Assembly (NCBI RefSeq): GCF_000422785.1
Contig: NZ_AUGS01000008.1
Span: 124,001-188,000, forward strand
Direction of reading: 5' to 3'
From: Pseudovibrio exalbescens DSM 16456
GTDB taxonomy: Bacteria > Pseudomonadota > Alphaproteobacteria > Rhizobiales > Stappiaceae
Length of the DNA: 64,000 bases
A model generated the notes under the pieces. It searched no databases, was not told the origin of the DNA, and saw only the letters and a list, made by a program, of their open reading frames with translations. Shown piece after piece: positions 32,073-40,997 of the stretch (positions are counted from its first letter, which is position 1; the number at the start of each line of letters is the position of its first letter). The position numbers were made by a program, and so were the translations under genes.

Positions 32073-33149
32073 TCAGTGCGGATAAGGCCAAATGATAAGC
32101 TTCTCCCGGATCAGCGCCCAGAACCGGGCCAATCCGTGTGGTTCCACAATCAGAAAGGTGATGATCAGGGCGCCCACGATCATGTCGTTTACATGCTCCA
32201 TGGTCGCCGAGTTGATGGTCAGTCCAAGTGTGTCAGGCAAAACGTTCAAGATAACCGGCAGTGCCACGAGCAGGATCGCCCCCAAGAAGTTGCCAATAAT
32301 GCTACCAAGCCCACCGATAATGGCGATGAACAGGATCTGAAAGCTGAGCGGAATGTCGAACAGATTGGGTTCAGCCGCCCCTTTCCAGAAAAACACCAGC
32401 AACGCGCCGGCAATGCCAACCACGTAAGAACTGACGGCAAAGGCTGTCAGTTTTGCCCGCATCAGGTTGATACCTACGAGTTCAGCGGCGATATCCATGT
32501 CGCGGACAGCCTTCCACATGCGCCCGTAGCGTCCGCGTGTCAGGTTGATCATGGCAAAGGCGATGATCGTGACGACCGCGAGAACGAAGTAGTACTGGGT
32601 CACCGGTGTGGCGGTCGGGCCGGTAATGACAATCCCGAAGAACTCCATGGTCCGCACTTCAATGGCACCAGAGGCATTGTAGTTGTAAAGCCATGCCCAT
32701 TTTTCGAAGAGCCATACCAGGAAGAACTGCGAGGCCAACGTCGCAATAGCCAGATAAAATCCCTTGATGCGCAGCGAGGGCAAACCAAATGCCACCCCTA
32801 CGGCCGCAGAAAAGAAGCCGGAGAGCGCCAGCGCGACCACGACGTTCATTTCAGGGAATATCGTCGTCAGCTTGTAGCAGGCATAGGCCCCGACCCCCAT
32901 GAATCCAGCGGTGCCAAGTGACAACTGACCCGCATAACCCGTCAGGATATTCAGCCCCATGGCGGCCAACGAATAAATTAGAACCGGTACGAGCAAGGCC
33001 TTGAAAGTGAACTCGGAAGCCGTCAGCGGGAACACCACGTAGGCGGCAAGCAGAATGACCCCCAGCAGCAAGGCATCCTGCTTGACTGGAAACAGTGCCT
33101 GATCGCTTTCATATGTTGTCTTGAACTGGCCAGATGTTCTGTAGAGCAT
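32073..33149 (-). CDS. ABC transporter permease, LivM-like
   Basis: A 358-residue inner-membrane protein with about nine to ten hydrophobic segments. The family stretch LIYSLAAMGLNILTGYAGQLSLGTAGFMGVGAY is near residues 55-85 and the coupling region GRYGRMWKAVRDMDIAAELVGINLMRAKLTAFAVSS near 200-235. The ATG at 33149 starts at LYRTSGQFKTTYESD, 11 bases after the livH stop. An in-frame extension further upstream lies inside livH and is not used. It pairs with the LivH-like permease to form the channel. Confidence 0.93.
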   Translation of the reverse strand: MLYRTSGQFKTTYESDQALFPVKQDALLLGVILLAAYVVFPLTASEFTFKALLVPVLIYSLAAMGLNILTGYAGQLSLGTAGFMGVGAYACYKLTTIFPEMNVVVALALSGFFSAAVGVAFGLPSLRIKGFYLAIATLASQFFLVWLFEKWAWLYNYNASGAIEVRTMEFFGIVITGPTATPVTQYYFVLAVVTIIAFAMINLTRGRYGRMWKAVRDMDIAAELVGINLMRAKLTAFAVSSYVVGIAGALLVFFWKGAAEPNLFDIPLSFQILFIAIIGGLGSIIGNFLGAILLVALPVILNVLPDTLGLTINSATMEHVNDMIVGALIITFLIVEPHGLARFWALIREKLIIWPYPH

Positions 33150-33160
33150 TGTGTACCCCC

Positions 33161-34120
33161 TTACACGCGCTCGATGATGCGCTCGCCGAACAGGCCCTGC
33201 GGCCGGAACAGCAGAACAATCAACGCCAGAATGAACGCAAACCATGTTTCGGTATTGCCACCAAGGAACGGCTGCCCCCAGTAGATCTCGAAGAGTTTTT
33301 CCAAAATGCCGATCGCCAACCCGCCAACAATGGCGCCGGAGACAGACTCCAGACCGCCCAGCATCAAGACCGGCAACGCCTTGTAGGCGATCACTTCGAG
33401 CGCAAACGACACACCGGCCCGCGCACCCCAGACAATACCGGTAGCGAGCGCGATAACGCCGGCTATGAACCAGACAATGACCCAGATGGTGGATAGAGAA
33501 ATACCCACGGACAAGGCCGCTTGGTGATCATCCCCCAAAGCCCGGATTGCCCGCCCCATGGACGAGTAGTTCAAGAATGTGATGAGTGCAAAAACCAGCA
33601 GCACCGCCATGACGACCGCTGTCAGATCCTTTTCCTCGATCAATACGAACCCGCCAAAGGGATTGAACTCCAGCGCTCCGGTCGGAATGCCCAGGGCTTC
33701 GGTAATCATGACCTTGTTCTCGCCGCCAAACACGAACTCCCCGAAGCCAATCAGGAACAAGGTCACACCGATGGTCGCCATGAACAATATGATATCGGGC
33801 TGTCCCACCAATGGACGCAGAACCACACGCTCAATGCCCACCGCCAGCACATACATAACCCCAAGGGTCAACGGCACGGCAAGCCATGCCGGCACGCCGT
33901 TTTCGTGCAGGCCCACCAGCGTCAACGCGGCAAACACCACCATGATGCCCTGAGCAAAATTGAAAATACGCGACGATTTGAAAATCAGCACGAAACCCAG
34001 TGCGATCAATGCATACAGCACGCCCGAGACAAGGCCCTCCCAAAGGACCTGCATCAGAAAATCCGGCGCTTCATACATCTGCACGAAGGGATCGATCAGT
34101 ATGTTGTAGAGAGTTTCCAT
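33161..34120 (-). CDS. ABC transporter permease, LivH-like
   Basis: A 319-residue membrane protein with about eight helices. The family motifs are GLVSGVLYALIALGFVLIFKSSRIFNFAQG near residues 25-55 and the coupling helix SSMGRAIRALGDDHQAALSVGIS near 190-212. GGLESVSGAIVGGLAIGILE is typical near the end. The ATG at 34120 is preferred, since an earlier codon would extend into the livG stop region. It is followed closely by livM. Confidence 0.93.
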   Translation of the reverse strand: METLYNILIDPFVQMYEAPDFLMQVLWEGLVSGVLYALIALGFVLIFKSSRIFNFAQGIMVVFAALTLVGLHENGVPAWLAVPLTLGVMYVLAVGIERVVLRPLVGQPDIILFMATIGVTLFLIGFGEFVFGGENKVMITEALGIPTGALEFNPFGGFVLIEEKDLTAVVMAVLLVFALITFLNYSSMGRAIRALGDDHQAALSVGISLSTIWVIVWFIAGVIALATGIVWGARAGVSFALEVIAYKALPVLMLGGLESVSGAIVGGLAIGILEKLFEIYWGQPFLGGNTETWFAFILALIVLLFRPQGLFGERIIERV

Positions 34121-34134
34121 TGTGCCCCCCAAAC

Positions 34135-34953
34135 TCAATGTGAAACGCCCAGATAGGCATCAATGACTTCTTGGTTGTTCTGGACTTCCTCGGGTGCCCC
34201 ATCGGCGATCTTGCGACCGTAATCCAGCACGACCACCCGGTCGGACAAGTCCATCACAACGCCCATGTCATGCTCAATCAGCGCAATCGTGGTTCCCAAC
34301 TGGTCATTCACATCCAGAATGAACCGGCTCATGTCCTCTTTTTCTTCCAGATTCATGCCCGCCATAGGCTCGTCCAGCAGCAGCAGCTCCGGCTCCATGG
34401 CGAGTGCGCGGGCCAGTTCCACCCGCTTTTGCAACCCATAGGGCAACTTCCCTACCGGCGTTCGGCGGATATGTTGGATCTCGAGAAAGTCAATAATCTC
34501 TTCAACCTTCTTGCGATGCTCGATTTCCTCCGCCCGCGCGGGCCCGTAGTACAGGATCTGCCAGAACATGTTGCGATGCATGCGCGTCGCCCGGCCAGCC
34601 ATGATGTTGTCCAGCGTGGACATGCCCTTGAAAAGCGCTACGTTCTGGAAAGTCCGAGCAATCCCTTGCGACACCGCCAGATGAGGCTTCATGGCGCGGC
34701 GGGTCTTTCCGTTGAATGTGATGCGACCCTGTTGTGGCTGATAAAACCCGTTGATCACATTGAGCATGGACGTTTTGCCCGCTCCATTGGGCCCGATAAT
34801 TGCCCGGATTTCTCCGCGTTGAATATCGAAGGAAATGTTGGTGATTGCCTTGACGCCGCCAAATGACAGCGAGACGTTCTCCAGATCCAGGAGCACCTCC
34901 CGCTCTTTGCGCTGCGTGCCCGTCTTGTCTTCGGGAGATACGAGAACGTTCAT
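34135..34953 (-). CDS. ABC transporter ATPase, LivG-like
   Basis: A 272-residue ATPase. Walker A is IGPNGAGKTSMLNVING (about residues 52-68). A LivG-type insertion follows with GIARTFQNVALFKGMSTLDNIMAG. The signature appears in the shortened form LPYGLQKRVELARALAMEP, and Walker B is LLLLDEPMAGMNLEE, with H-loop ALIEHDMGVVM. The signature LPYG in place of LSGG is common in this transporter subgroup. Its start overlaps the ligase stop by four bases (ATGA-type coupling). Confidence 0.93.
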   Translation of the reverse strand: MNVLVSPEDKTGTQRKEREVLLDLENVSLSFGGVKAITNISFDIQRGEIRAIIGPNGAGKTSMLNVINGFYQPQQGRITFNGKTRRAMKPHLAVSQGIARTFQNVALFKGMSTLDNIMAGRATRMHRNMFWQILYYGPARAEEIEHRKKVEEIIDFLEIQHIRRTPVGKLPYGLQKRVELARALAMEPELLLLDEPMAGMNLEEKEDMSRFILDVNDQLGTTIALIEHDMGVVMDLSDRVVVLDYGRKIADGAPEEVQNNQEVIDAYLGVSH

Positions 34954-36932
34954 TCCGCCGCCTCCTGATATGCACCCGCGTGCGTTGCGGGAAAGGTTTG
35001 CACGTCCCGGATCTCAACATCCGCTTCGATGGAGCCGATGCGCCCATCCTCAAAGCTTACCTGCGTAACAACATGCTTGTGTGTGGAACCGTCATAAAGC
35101 GCTTCGATCAACGGCGCGTATCGCTCCGCGATAAAGCTCCGACGCACTTTCTGTGTTCGGGTCAACTCGCCGTCATCTGGGTCGAGTTCCTTGTGCAGCA
35201 CCAGAAAACGCGAGATCTGCGAACCTGACATCATCGGCTCCTGCGCCAAATCCCGGTTCACTTGTTCCACATGGGACTGGATCATCTCGTAGACACGCGG
35301 ATTGGCCGCCAGCTCCTGATAGGAGGCATACGAAATGTTGTTCCGCTCTGCCCAGTTGCCCACGGCAATCAGGTCGATGTTGATGAACACCGCCACGAAG
35401 TCCTTCTCATGCCCAAAAGCAACGGCTTCCTTGATGTTCGGAAAGAACTTGAGCTTGTTTTCCAAATACTTGGGCGCAAACATCGCGCCATCGGTCAACT
35501 TGCCTACATCCTTGGCGCGATCAATGATCTTCAGATGGCCGTTTTCCAGAAAAATACCGGCGTCCCCGGTCTTGACCCAACCCTCGGCATCCTTGGTGCT
35601 GGTGGTGGCCTCCTCATTCTTGAAATAGGCCTTGAATGAACCGGGCGAGCGATAGAGCACCTCGCCATTTTCCGCAATCTTGATTTCCACGTCCTTGAAA
35701 GGCCGTCCAACCGTATCGGGATAAATTTCACCATCAGGTTGGCTGGTGATGTAAACGGCAGATTCAGTCTGGCCATAAAGTTGTTTCAGGTTGATACCCA
35801 TGGAGCGGTAGAACCTGAAAATCTCCGGTCCGATGGCTTCGCCCGCCGTGTAGGCGACCTTGATGCGCGAAAACCCCATCTGGTTCTTTAGGGGGCCAAA
35901 GACGCAAAACTCGCCAATCGCGTAAAGCAGTCGATCTTTTAGGCTGACCTTTTCGCCGTTCAGAATGCGCTCACCCACACGATCCGCAACCCGAAGAAAG
36001 TAGTCGAACATCTTCTTCTTGGTCTTGCTGGCATCTTCCATGCGTACCATGACATGGGTCAGCAGCCCTTCAAACACGCGAGGCGGAGCAAAAAAATAAG
36101 TCGGTGCGATCTCCTTGCGGTCCGTCAGCACAGTCTCAAGGCTTTCAGGGCAGTTGACGCAATATCCAGCACAATAAGCCTGCGCCAGAGAAAACACATG
36201 ATCCCCCACCCACGCCATCGGCAAGTAAGCCAACACGTCTTCGGTTTCGTTCAAATGATCGAAGTCGTTGGCGTTGCGCGCGGAAATGACCAGATTGTCA
36301 TAGGTCAGCATGACTCCCTTGGGCCGACCGGTCGTCCCTGAGGTGTACAGCATGACCGCGACATCACCGCCCTCAACTTGCTCTGCATCCTGTTTCCAGG
36401 CCTGCGCCACGGTTGGATCAGAAGCCAGTATCTGCCGTCCGATCTCTTGGACATGAGCAATGGAACTCAGGCGCTTCTTGTCATAGTCACGCAAGCCCTT
36501 TGGATCGTCATAGAGAATGTGCTGGAGTTGGTTCAACTCACCGGAAATCTCCAGCACCTTGTCTACCTGCTCCTGATCCTCCACAACGGCAAAACGCGCC
36601 TCTGCGTGGTTGAGCACATACGCCATTTCGTCGGCAATGGAGTCGGCGTACAACGGCACCGGCACCCCGCCCAGCGCTTGTACAGCCACCATAGACCAGT
36701 AAAGCTGCGGACGGTTGGCGCCGATCACGGCCACCTTGTCGCCAGCGACACAGCCCAATTGTTTCAAACCCAAAGACAGGGCGCGCACCTCCTCCAGCAC
36801 GTCTGCCCAGGTCCATGTTTGCCAGATACCGAATTCCTTTTCCCGCACCGCAGGGCGCTGCCCATACACGCGTGCGTTGTGAAACAGGATCTTCGGAAAG
36901 GTGTCTCCACCAGTGACAGGCGGCTCAGCCAT
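34950..36932 (-). CDS. Long-chain acyl-CoA synthetase-like AMP-forming ligase
   Basis: A 660-residue adenylating enzyme of the long FadD/eukaryotic-type ACS group. The phosphate loop is MLYTSGTTGRPKGVMLTYDN near residues 193-212. Others are YLPMAWVGDHVF, LYGQTESAVYITSQPDG and the ADP-contact WVKTGDAGIFLENGHLKIIDRAKD near 455. It activates a carboxylic acid as an acyl-adenylate and then a CoA thioester. It is the first gene of the block and is translationally coupled to livG, which suggests that the imported acid is trapped as its CoA ester. The start ATG has a GGGAGG site. A perfect inverted repeat lies about 85 bases upstream. Confidence 0.92.
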   Translation of the reverse strand: MAEPPVTGGDTFPKILFHNARVYGQRPAVREKEFGIWQTWTWADVLEEVRALSLGLKQLGCVAGDKVAVIGANRPQLYWSMVAVQALGGVPVPLYADSIADEMAYVLNHAEARFAVVEDQEQVDKVLEISGELNQLQHILYDDPKGLRDYDKKRLSSIAHVQEIGRQILASDPTVAQAWKQDAEQVEGGDVAVMLYTSGTTGRPKGVMLTYDNLVISARNANDFDHLNETEDVLAYLPMAWVGDHVFSLAQAYCAGYCVNCPESLETVLTDRKEIAPTYFFAPPRVFEGLLTHVMVRMEDASKTKKKMFDYFLRVADRVGERILNGEKVSLKDRLLYAIGEFCVFGPLKNQMGFSRIKVAYTAGEAIGPEIFRFYRSMGINLKQLYGQTESAVYITSQPDGEIYPDTVGRPFKDVEIKIAENGEVLYRSPGSFKAYFKNEEATTSTKDAEGWVKTGDAGIFLENGHLKIIDRAKDVGKLTDGAMFAPKYLENKLKFFPNIKEAVAFGHEKDFVAVFINIDLIAVGNWAERNNISYASYQELAANPRVYEMIQSHVEQVNRDLAQEPMMSGSQISRFLVLHKELDPDDGELTRTQKVRRSFIAERYAPLIEALYDGSTHKHVVTQVSFEDGRIGSIEADVEIRDVQTFPATHAGAYQEAAE

Positions 36933-37015
36933 TTTCCCTCCCAGAAAGTCTCAGCTGTTCGCCAGCTTCTTCCATTCATTTGGATCATCTAGGGAAGCCC
37001 CCGATTTTCACCGGG

Positions 37016-37040
37016 TTTTGCAAGTCTCCCTCTTGCAAAA
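37016..37040. promoter_or_regulatory. Perfect inverted repeat upstream of the ligase/Liv operon
   Basis: TTTTGCAAG and CTTGCAAAA, separated by seven bases, form a perfect dyad in the 248-base gap between the divergent ligase operon and the kinase gene. Its size and place suggest a binding site for a dimeric repressor (TetR-, GntR- or MarR-like). The regulator is not identified. Confidence 0.5.
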
Positions 37041-37180
37041 TGACCTCCACGTAAATGTTTAGCATAAAGGCTAGTAGTCTTTCATTTCGCCAATATGAGA
37101 AGATTGTGTCGAATTGTTTCGGTTGCAGCGCAACAACATGAAATCACAATGGTTTAATTGGTCGGGCAGTAGACGAACGT

Positions 37181-39148
37181 ATGACGAATTCTGAACATGA
37201 AAGCCCTTGCACAACGGAAGTTTCGCAGCTCGACTTGCTGCAAGCCGCGTTGGATCACATCAATCAAGGCTTTAGTGTTTTTGATGCCAACCTGCGGCTC
37301 GTCGCCTCCAACAGCATGTTGTTCGAGATGTTGGACTTCCCCTTGCGGCTCAAGACCAGAGGAACGCATATATCGGAGTTTCTCAGGGTCAACGCCGAAC
37401 GCGGCGAATACGGCGATGGTGACATTGAAGCACAAGTGGCACGGCGGGTGGAACGGGCGGCCAAGTTCGAGCCGCATGCGTTCGAACGGCAACGACCCAG
37501 CGGGCAGATCGTCTCGATTCGAGGTGGCCCCCTGCCCCAAGGCGGGTTTGTCACCACCTACACCGATGTCACGCGTGAACGCATGCACCAGCGGCAACTG
37601 GAGCGAACCGTCGAGGAACGCACCCGCGCGCTGCAACAAAGCGAGGATTGGCTGCGGCTTGTCACGGACAACGTCCCGGCGTTGATCTGCTACATAGCGC
37701 CCGGTCCGGTCTATCGGTTCGCCAACGCCCCTTATGCGGTATGGTTCAATCAAACCCCCGCATCGATCATCGGCAAGCCCGTGCGCGATGTGGTTGGGGC
37801 CGCTCTGTTTAACCAGATGGGCCCCAAGATCGACCAGGCGCTGAACGGCCAAGTGGTCAACTTCGAGTATATGCGCAAGAACCGCAAGGGCGAACCCGTA
37901 ACCATGCGGTCCACGCTGGTCCCGGACCGAACCGCCGATGGCCGCTCGCTGGGCTGCTTTGTTCTGTCCGTGGACGCATCCGAACAAAAGGCCAGCGAAA
38001 ACAGGTTGTTGCAATCTCAGCGCATGGAAGCTGTCGGCCAACTGACAGGCGGCCTGTCGCATGACTTCAACAACCTTTTGTCCATCATTCTTGGCAATGG
38101 CCTAAGCCTGAATCGGAAGGCTGAAACCGCCTCCCTCACCCACGAACAGATCAGCGAATACACCCGCCCCATTTTGCAAGCCGCCCAGCGCGGGGCCGAT
38201 CTGACACAACGCCTCCTGACCTTTGCGCGCGGCGATCAACAGGAAGCGCGCATTCTGGATCTGAGCGGCGGATTGGAGCATGCCGCCCGATTGGTAAAAG
38301 GTTCACTGCCCCAAAACATCGAACTGACATTGGCGCTGCCAACCTCTCCGCTGCGCGCGGAGGTGGACCCGACCCTCTTTGACAATGCGGTCGTCAACCT
38401 GGCACTGAATGCACGCGATGCCATGCCGAACGGCGGTCGTCTTCATTTGGCATTGGCCTTAGAAAGGCTGGAGCCAGAACAAGCCGCCGCATTGGATTTG
38501 ACCGCTGGTCCCTATGCGCGGCTTTGCGTCACTGATGAAGGCTCGGGCCTTTCGGACAGCGCATTGAAGCAAGCCTTTGAGCCGTTTTTCACGACCAAGA
38601 GCTTTGGGACCTCCTCCGGTCTGGGCCTGTCCATGGTTTATGGATTTGCAAAACAGTCTGGCGGCACGGTCACTCTTGAAAACCGCAATAGCTGCCAAGG
38701 AGCACGCGTCTGTCTGTTTCTGCCCCTTTCCCACGCCCAAACGGATGGCGATGCGCCCCAATCGGCGCCTCCCCCGCCAGCCCGTGTGGGAGACGGTCAA
38801 CTCATTATCATCGTTGAAGATGAACCAGACCTCGCCAAGATCTTGACTGAACAGGTTACGACCCTTGGCTTCACGGCTCTTTTGGCGGACGACGCGCAAG
38901 ACGCACTCGGATTGGTCCAAACCCTGCCGGAGGTGCGCTGCGTCCTCTCTGACATCGTGATGCCCGGCACTCTGAATGGCCTCGAGCTGGCCCACCGCAT
39001 CAGGCAAGGCACACCTCAAGTCGCTGTCGTGCTGATGACCGGTTACAATACCGAAGCCAAACCCGACATTCCGGAAGGCATACGCATTTTGAAAAAGCCA
39101 TTTGATGAAACACGCCTCGCCGCCGCTCTGACGGAGAGCCTGTCATGA
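37181..39148 (+). CDS. Soluble hybrid sensor histidine kinase with two PAS domains
   Basis: A 655-residue kinase without membrane helices. A PAS_7-type domain (about residues 20-135, INQGFSVFDANLRLVASN) and a second PAS (about 155-268) feed a HisKA/HATPase core. The phospho-acceptor is H294 in LTGGLSHDFNNLL. The N box is NLALNARDAMPNGG, the G1 box DEGSGL and the F/G2 region EPFFTTKSFGTSSGLGLSMVYGF. A C-terminal receiver domain begins at IIIVEDEPDL, with acceptor D591 in LSDIVMPGT. It overlaps the regulator gene by four bases. Its divergence from the ligase/Liv operon suggests, but does not prove, that it controls that operon. Confidence 0.92.
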   Translation: MTNSEHESPCTTEVSQLDLLQAALDHINQGFSVFDANLRLVASNSMLFEMLDFPLRLKTRGTHISEFLRVNAERGEYGDGDIEAQVARRVERAAKFEPHAFERQRPSGQIVSIRGGPLPQGGFVTTYTDVTRERMHQRQLERTVEERTRALQQSEDWLRLVTDNVPALICYIAPGPVYRFANAPYAVWFNQTPASIIGKPVRDVVGAALFNQMGPKIDQALNGQVVNFEYMRKNRKGEPVTMRSTLVPDRTADGRSLGCFVLSVDASEQKASENRLLQSQRMEAVGQLTGGLSHDFNNLLSIILGNGLSLNRKAETASLTHEQISEYTRPILQAAQRGADLTQRLLTFARGDQQEARILDLSGGLEHAARLVKGSLPQNIELTLALPTSPLRAEVDPTLFDNAVVNLALNARDAMPNGGRLHLALALERLEPEQAAALDLTAGPYARLCVTDEGSGLSDSALKQAFEPFFTTKSFGTSSGLGLSMVYGFAKQSGGTVTLENRNSCQGARVCLFLPLSHAQTDGDAPQSAPPPPARVGDGQLIIIVEDEPDLAKILTEQVTTLGFTALLADDAQDALGLVQTLPEVRCVLSDIVMPGTLNGLELAHRIRQGTPQVAVVLMTGYNTEAKPDIPEGIRILKKPFDETRLAAALTESLS

Positions 39149-39891
39149 AAATAGAGCCCACCCCACGCTCGGCGGAAGCGCAAACTGCGCAACCGCTTAT
39201 CTTTGTCATTGATGATGAACCTGAAATTTGCACGCTTGTTGCCAACACGCTCACAAGCTATGGGTTTCGCACGCGCATTTTTCACAGTGGGCAGGACGCC
39301 TTTAGCGCACTCGCCAGCGAACTGCCTGCCCTCTTGATCATTGATCTCGGTCTCCCGGATATCGACGGCATGGCCCTTATCGAACGGGTGCGAGAGAAAA
39401 CATCCCTGCCAATCCTCGTTCTGTCGGCACGATCCCATGCTTCTGATCGCGTGATCGGGCTGGAACTTGGCGCTGACGACTATGTGTGCAAACCATTTGA
39501 CCCCCGCGAGATCGTGGCCCGCACACGGTCTTTGTTGCGACGGGCACAGCCGAGCACCAATGAAACGTCCCGGCCCAAACGCACGGCGGTTTTTTCTGGC
39601 TGGCGGTTCGAGCCGGAATCGCACTTGCTTCAAGCCCCAGATGATACCGAGAGCTTTCTATCAACCGGTGAGGCGAGCCTCCTTCTTGCCCTCTTGTCGG
39701 CGCCGCGCCGTGTCCTTTCGCGCGATCAACTGCTGGAATTCAGCGGCAACGACGACAGCATGGACCGCTCCATTGATGTGCGGATCTCCCGGATCCGCAA
39801 AAAACTCACCAGCAAGCAAACAGGCGCGCTCATTCGGACAGTGTACGGATCCGGATACATGCTCACCTCAGACGTGACTTGGGTATCGTGA
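39145..39891 (+). CDS. OmpR/PhoB-family response regulator
   Basis: A 248-residue regulator with a receiver domain (about residues 18-130) and a winged-helix DNA-binding domain (about 150-245). The acidic pair is in VIDDEPEI, the acceptor is D67 in LIIDLGLPDIDG, and the Lys is in CKPFDPREI. The winged helix has SLLLALLSAPRRVLSRDQLLEF and ends RTVYGSGYMLTSD. It is translationally coupled to the hybrid kinase and is its likely partner. An OmpR-type output joined to a soluble PAS hybrid kinase is a less common pairing. Confidence 0.93.
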   Translation: MKIEPTPRSAEAQTAQPLIFVIDDEPEICTLVANTLTSYGFRTRIFHSGQDAFSALASELPALLIIDLGLPDIDGMALIERVREKTSLPILVLSARSHASDRVIGLELGADDYVCKPFDPREIVARTRSLLRRAQPSTNETSRPKRTAVFSGWRFEPESHLLQAPDDTESFLSTGEASLLLALLSAPRRVLSRDQLLEFSGNDDSMDRSIDVRISRIRKKLTSKQTGALIRTVYGSGYMLTSDVTWVS

Positions 39892-40119
39892 TCAGCTTTG
39901 CCCACACATGCATACCTGGCATGACCCAAACCCACTGCCTGACCTTTGAAAAATCAAGTAAACACAGAGTCGACAGCGGAACTTTACTTTCCATCCCGCT
40001 CAAAGACGGCGAGGAAAGTACCCATCAAAAACAAAACAAGCCGATGCGTGATGAGCATCACAGCATTCTCGGTAATCGATAATAGAGTAGAAGCATAGTC
40101 AGGCAGCGAGGAGATCAAC

Positions 40120-40440
40120 ATGAGACATCCCCTGTTTCTCCGAGCTGAAGCAGTTCTCCCCGATGCTGCTGGACGTGTCGACGTGCCCCTTGTCGGCGCT
40201 GCTCTGCTCCTCACTGCCGGACTGTTTTGGGTGCAGGTAGGCCCCGCCTCTTCAAAAGAGCCTGCCGTACCTACCTACGAAATAACGTCGGTCGCGACAC
40301 CTGCTACTCCCCCATCCTCCCAAAAGCAGGACCGCCCGACAGCATTTCGATCAGCGTCCGGCGCCTCCATCCTCCTTAAAGAGGTGCGGCTCGAAGCAGA
40401 ACAGCTGTCAATCCTGCTGCAACAGGACAAAAACAGCTAA
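40120..40440 (+). CDS. Small single-pass membrane protein of unknown function
   Basis: A 106-residue protein with one hydrophobic segment (LVGAALLLTAGLFWVQVG, about residues 24-41). It then has a Pro/Ser/Thr-rich stretch and a charged C-terminal helix (LKEVRLEAEQLSILLQQDKNS). A GAGGAG site seven bases before the ATG and a strong terminator after the stop argue that it is real. No family is recognised. It is preceded by a small inverted repeat (GTGATG-AG-CATCAC, 40048-40061). Confidence 0.7.
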   Translation: MRHPLFLRAEAVLPDAAGRVDVPLVGAALLLTAGLFWVQVGPASSKEPAVPTYEITSVATPATPPSSQKQDRPTAFRSASGASILLKEVRLEAEQLSILLQQDKNS

Positions 40441-40474
40441 GAGAAGTAGACCTCCAAGTCTCCAAGGAAGCCTC

Positions 40475-40507
40475 GGGCCTCTGCCATCCAAAGCAGAGGC
40501 CCTTTTT
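40475..40507 (+). terminator. Rho-independent terminator of the small membrane protein gene
   Basis: GGGCCTCTGC pairs perfectly with GCAGAGGCCC around an 8-base loop and is followed by five T residues. Confidence 0.93.
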
Positions 40508-40516
40508 CCATGCAAA

Positions 40517-40903
40517 TCAGGACGCGGCGCCCAATGGCACGAGGCAGCCCAGCGCGCCAAACACCAGCACGGCAAACGTGCACACCATAGCCGCAACCCG
40601 CACCTTGTTGACCTCCTTGGGGCCACGCAGCGCAATCATGTACAACACACGGGAAGTCACCAACAGCACCCCAAGTGCATGCAGGCTCCAATCCGGCAAT
40701 CCGCGCAGTTCCATCAAAAGGATCAGCAGAAGGCCAAACGGTACATATTCTGCAAAGTTGCCGTGCACCCGCTGGCGACGTAGCAAATCCCGGTTTTCTC
40801 CCGTCCCCAGAGATACCCCTGCCTTGACGCGCATCTGGATGACCCGCGCCGACAAGACAACAAACAACAAGGCCAAAAGCCCCGCATAAATCGGAGTTAC
40901 CAT
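40517..40903 (-). CDS. MAPEG family membrane protein
   Basis: A 128-residue integral membrane protein with four hydrophobic segments, as in the MAPEG superfamily (membrane-associated eicosanoid and glutathione metabolism). LLRRQRVHGNFAEYVPFGLLLILLMEL around residues 40-66 is the family core, with the conserved N.E.P pattern and the Arg-rich loop before it. Bacterial members may be glutathione transferases, but most are uncharacterised. A GGGAG site lies eight bases before the ATG at 40903; an extension upstream is not supported. It converges with the small membrane protein gene. Confidence 0.88.
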   Translation of the reverse strand: MVTPIYAGLLALLFVVLSARVIQMRVKAGVSLGTGENRDLLRRQRVHGNFAEYVPFGLLLILLMELRGLPDWSLHALGVLLVTSRVLYMIALRGPKEVNKVRVAAMVCTFAVLVFGALGCLVPLGAAS

Positions 40904-40997
40904 CAATCTGCTCCCGCTGAACCACGTTGTGTCCTGAAACGAAAAGGGGCGCGGGATGAGAATTGCCCGCGCCCCCAAGTTCCAAGGTGTTTGCTAC

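Noticed and set aside
40437-40985. Alternative 182-codon frame over the MAPEG gene
   Set aside because: The overlapping frame 40517-40903 has four membrane helices, MAPEG motifs and a ribosome site. The longer frame also runs through a terminator.
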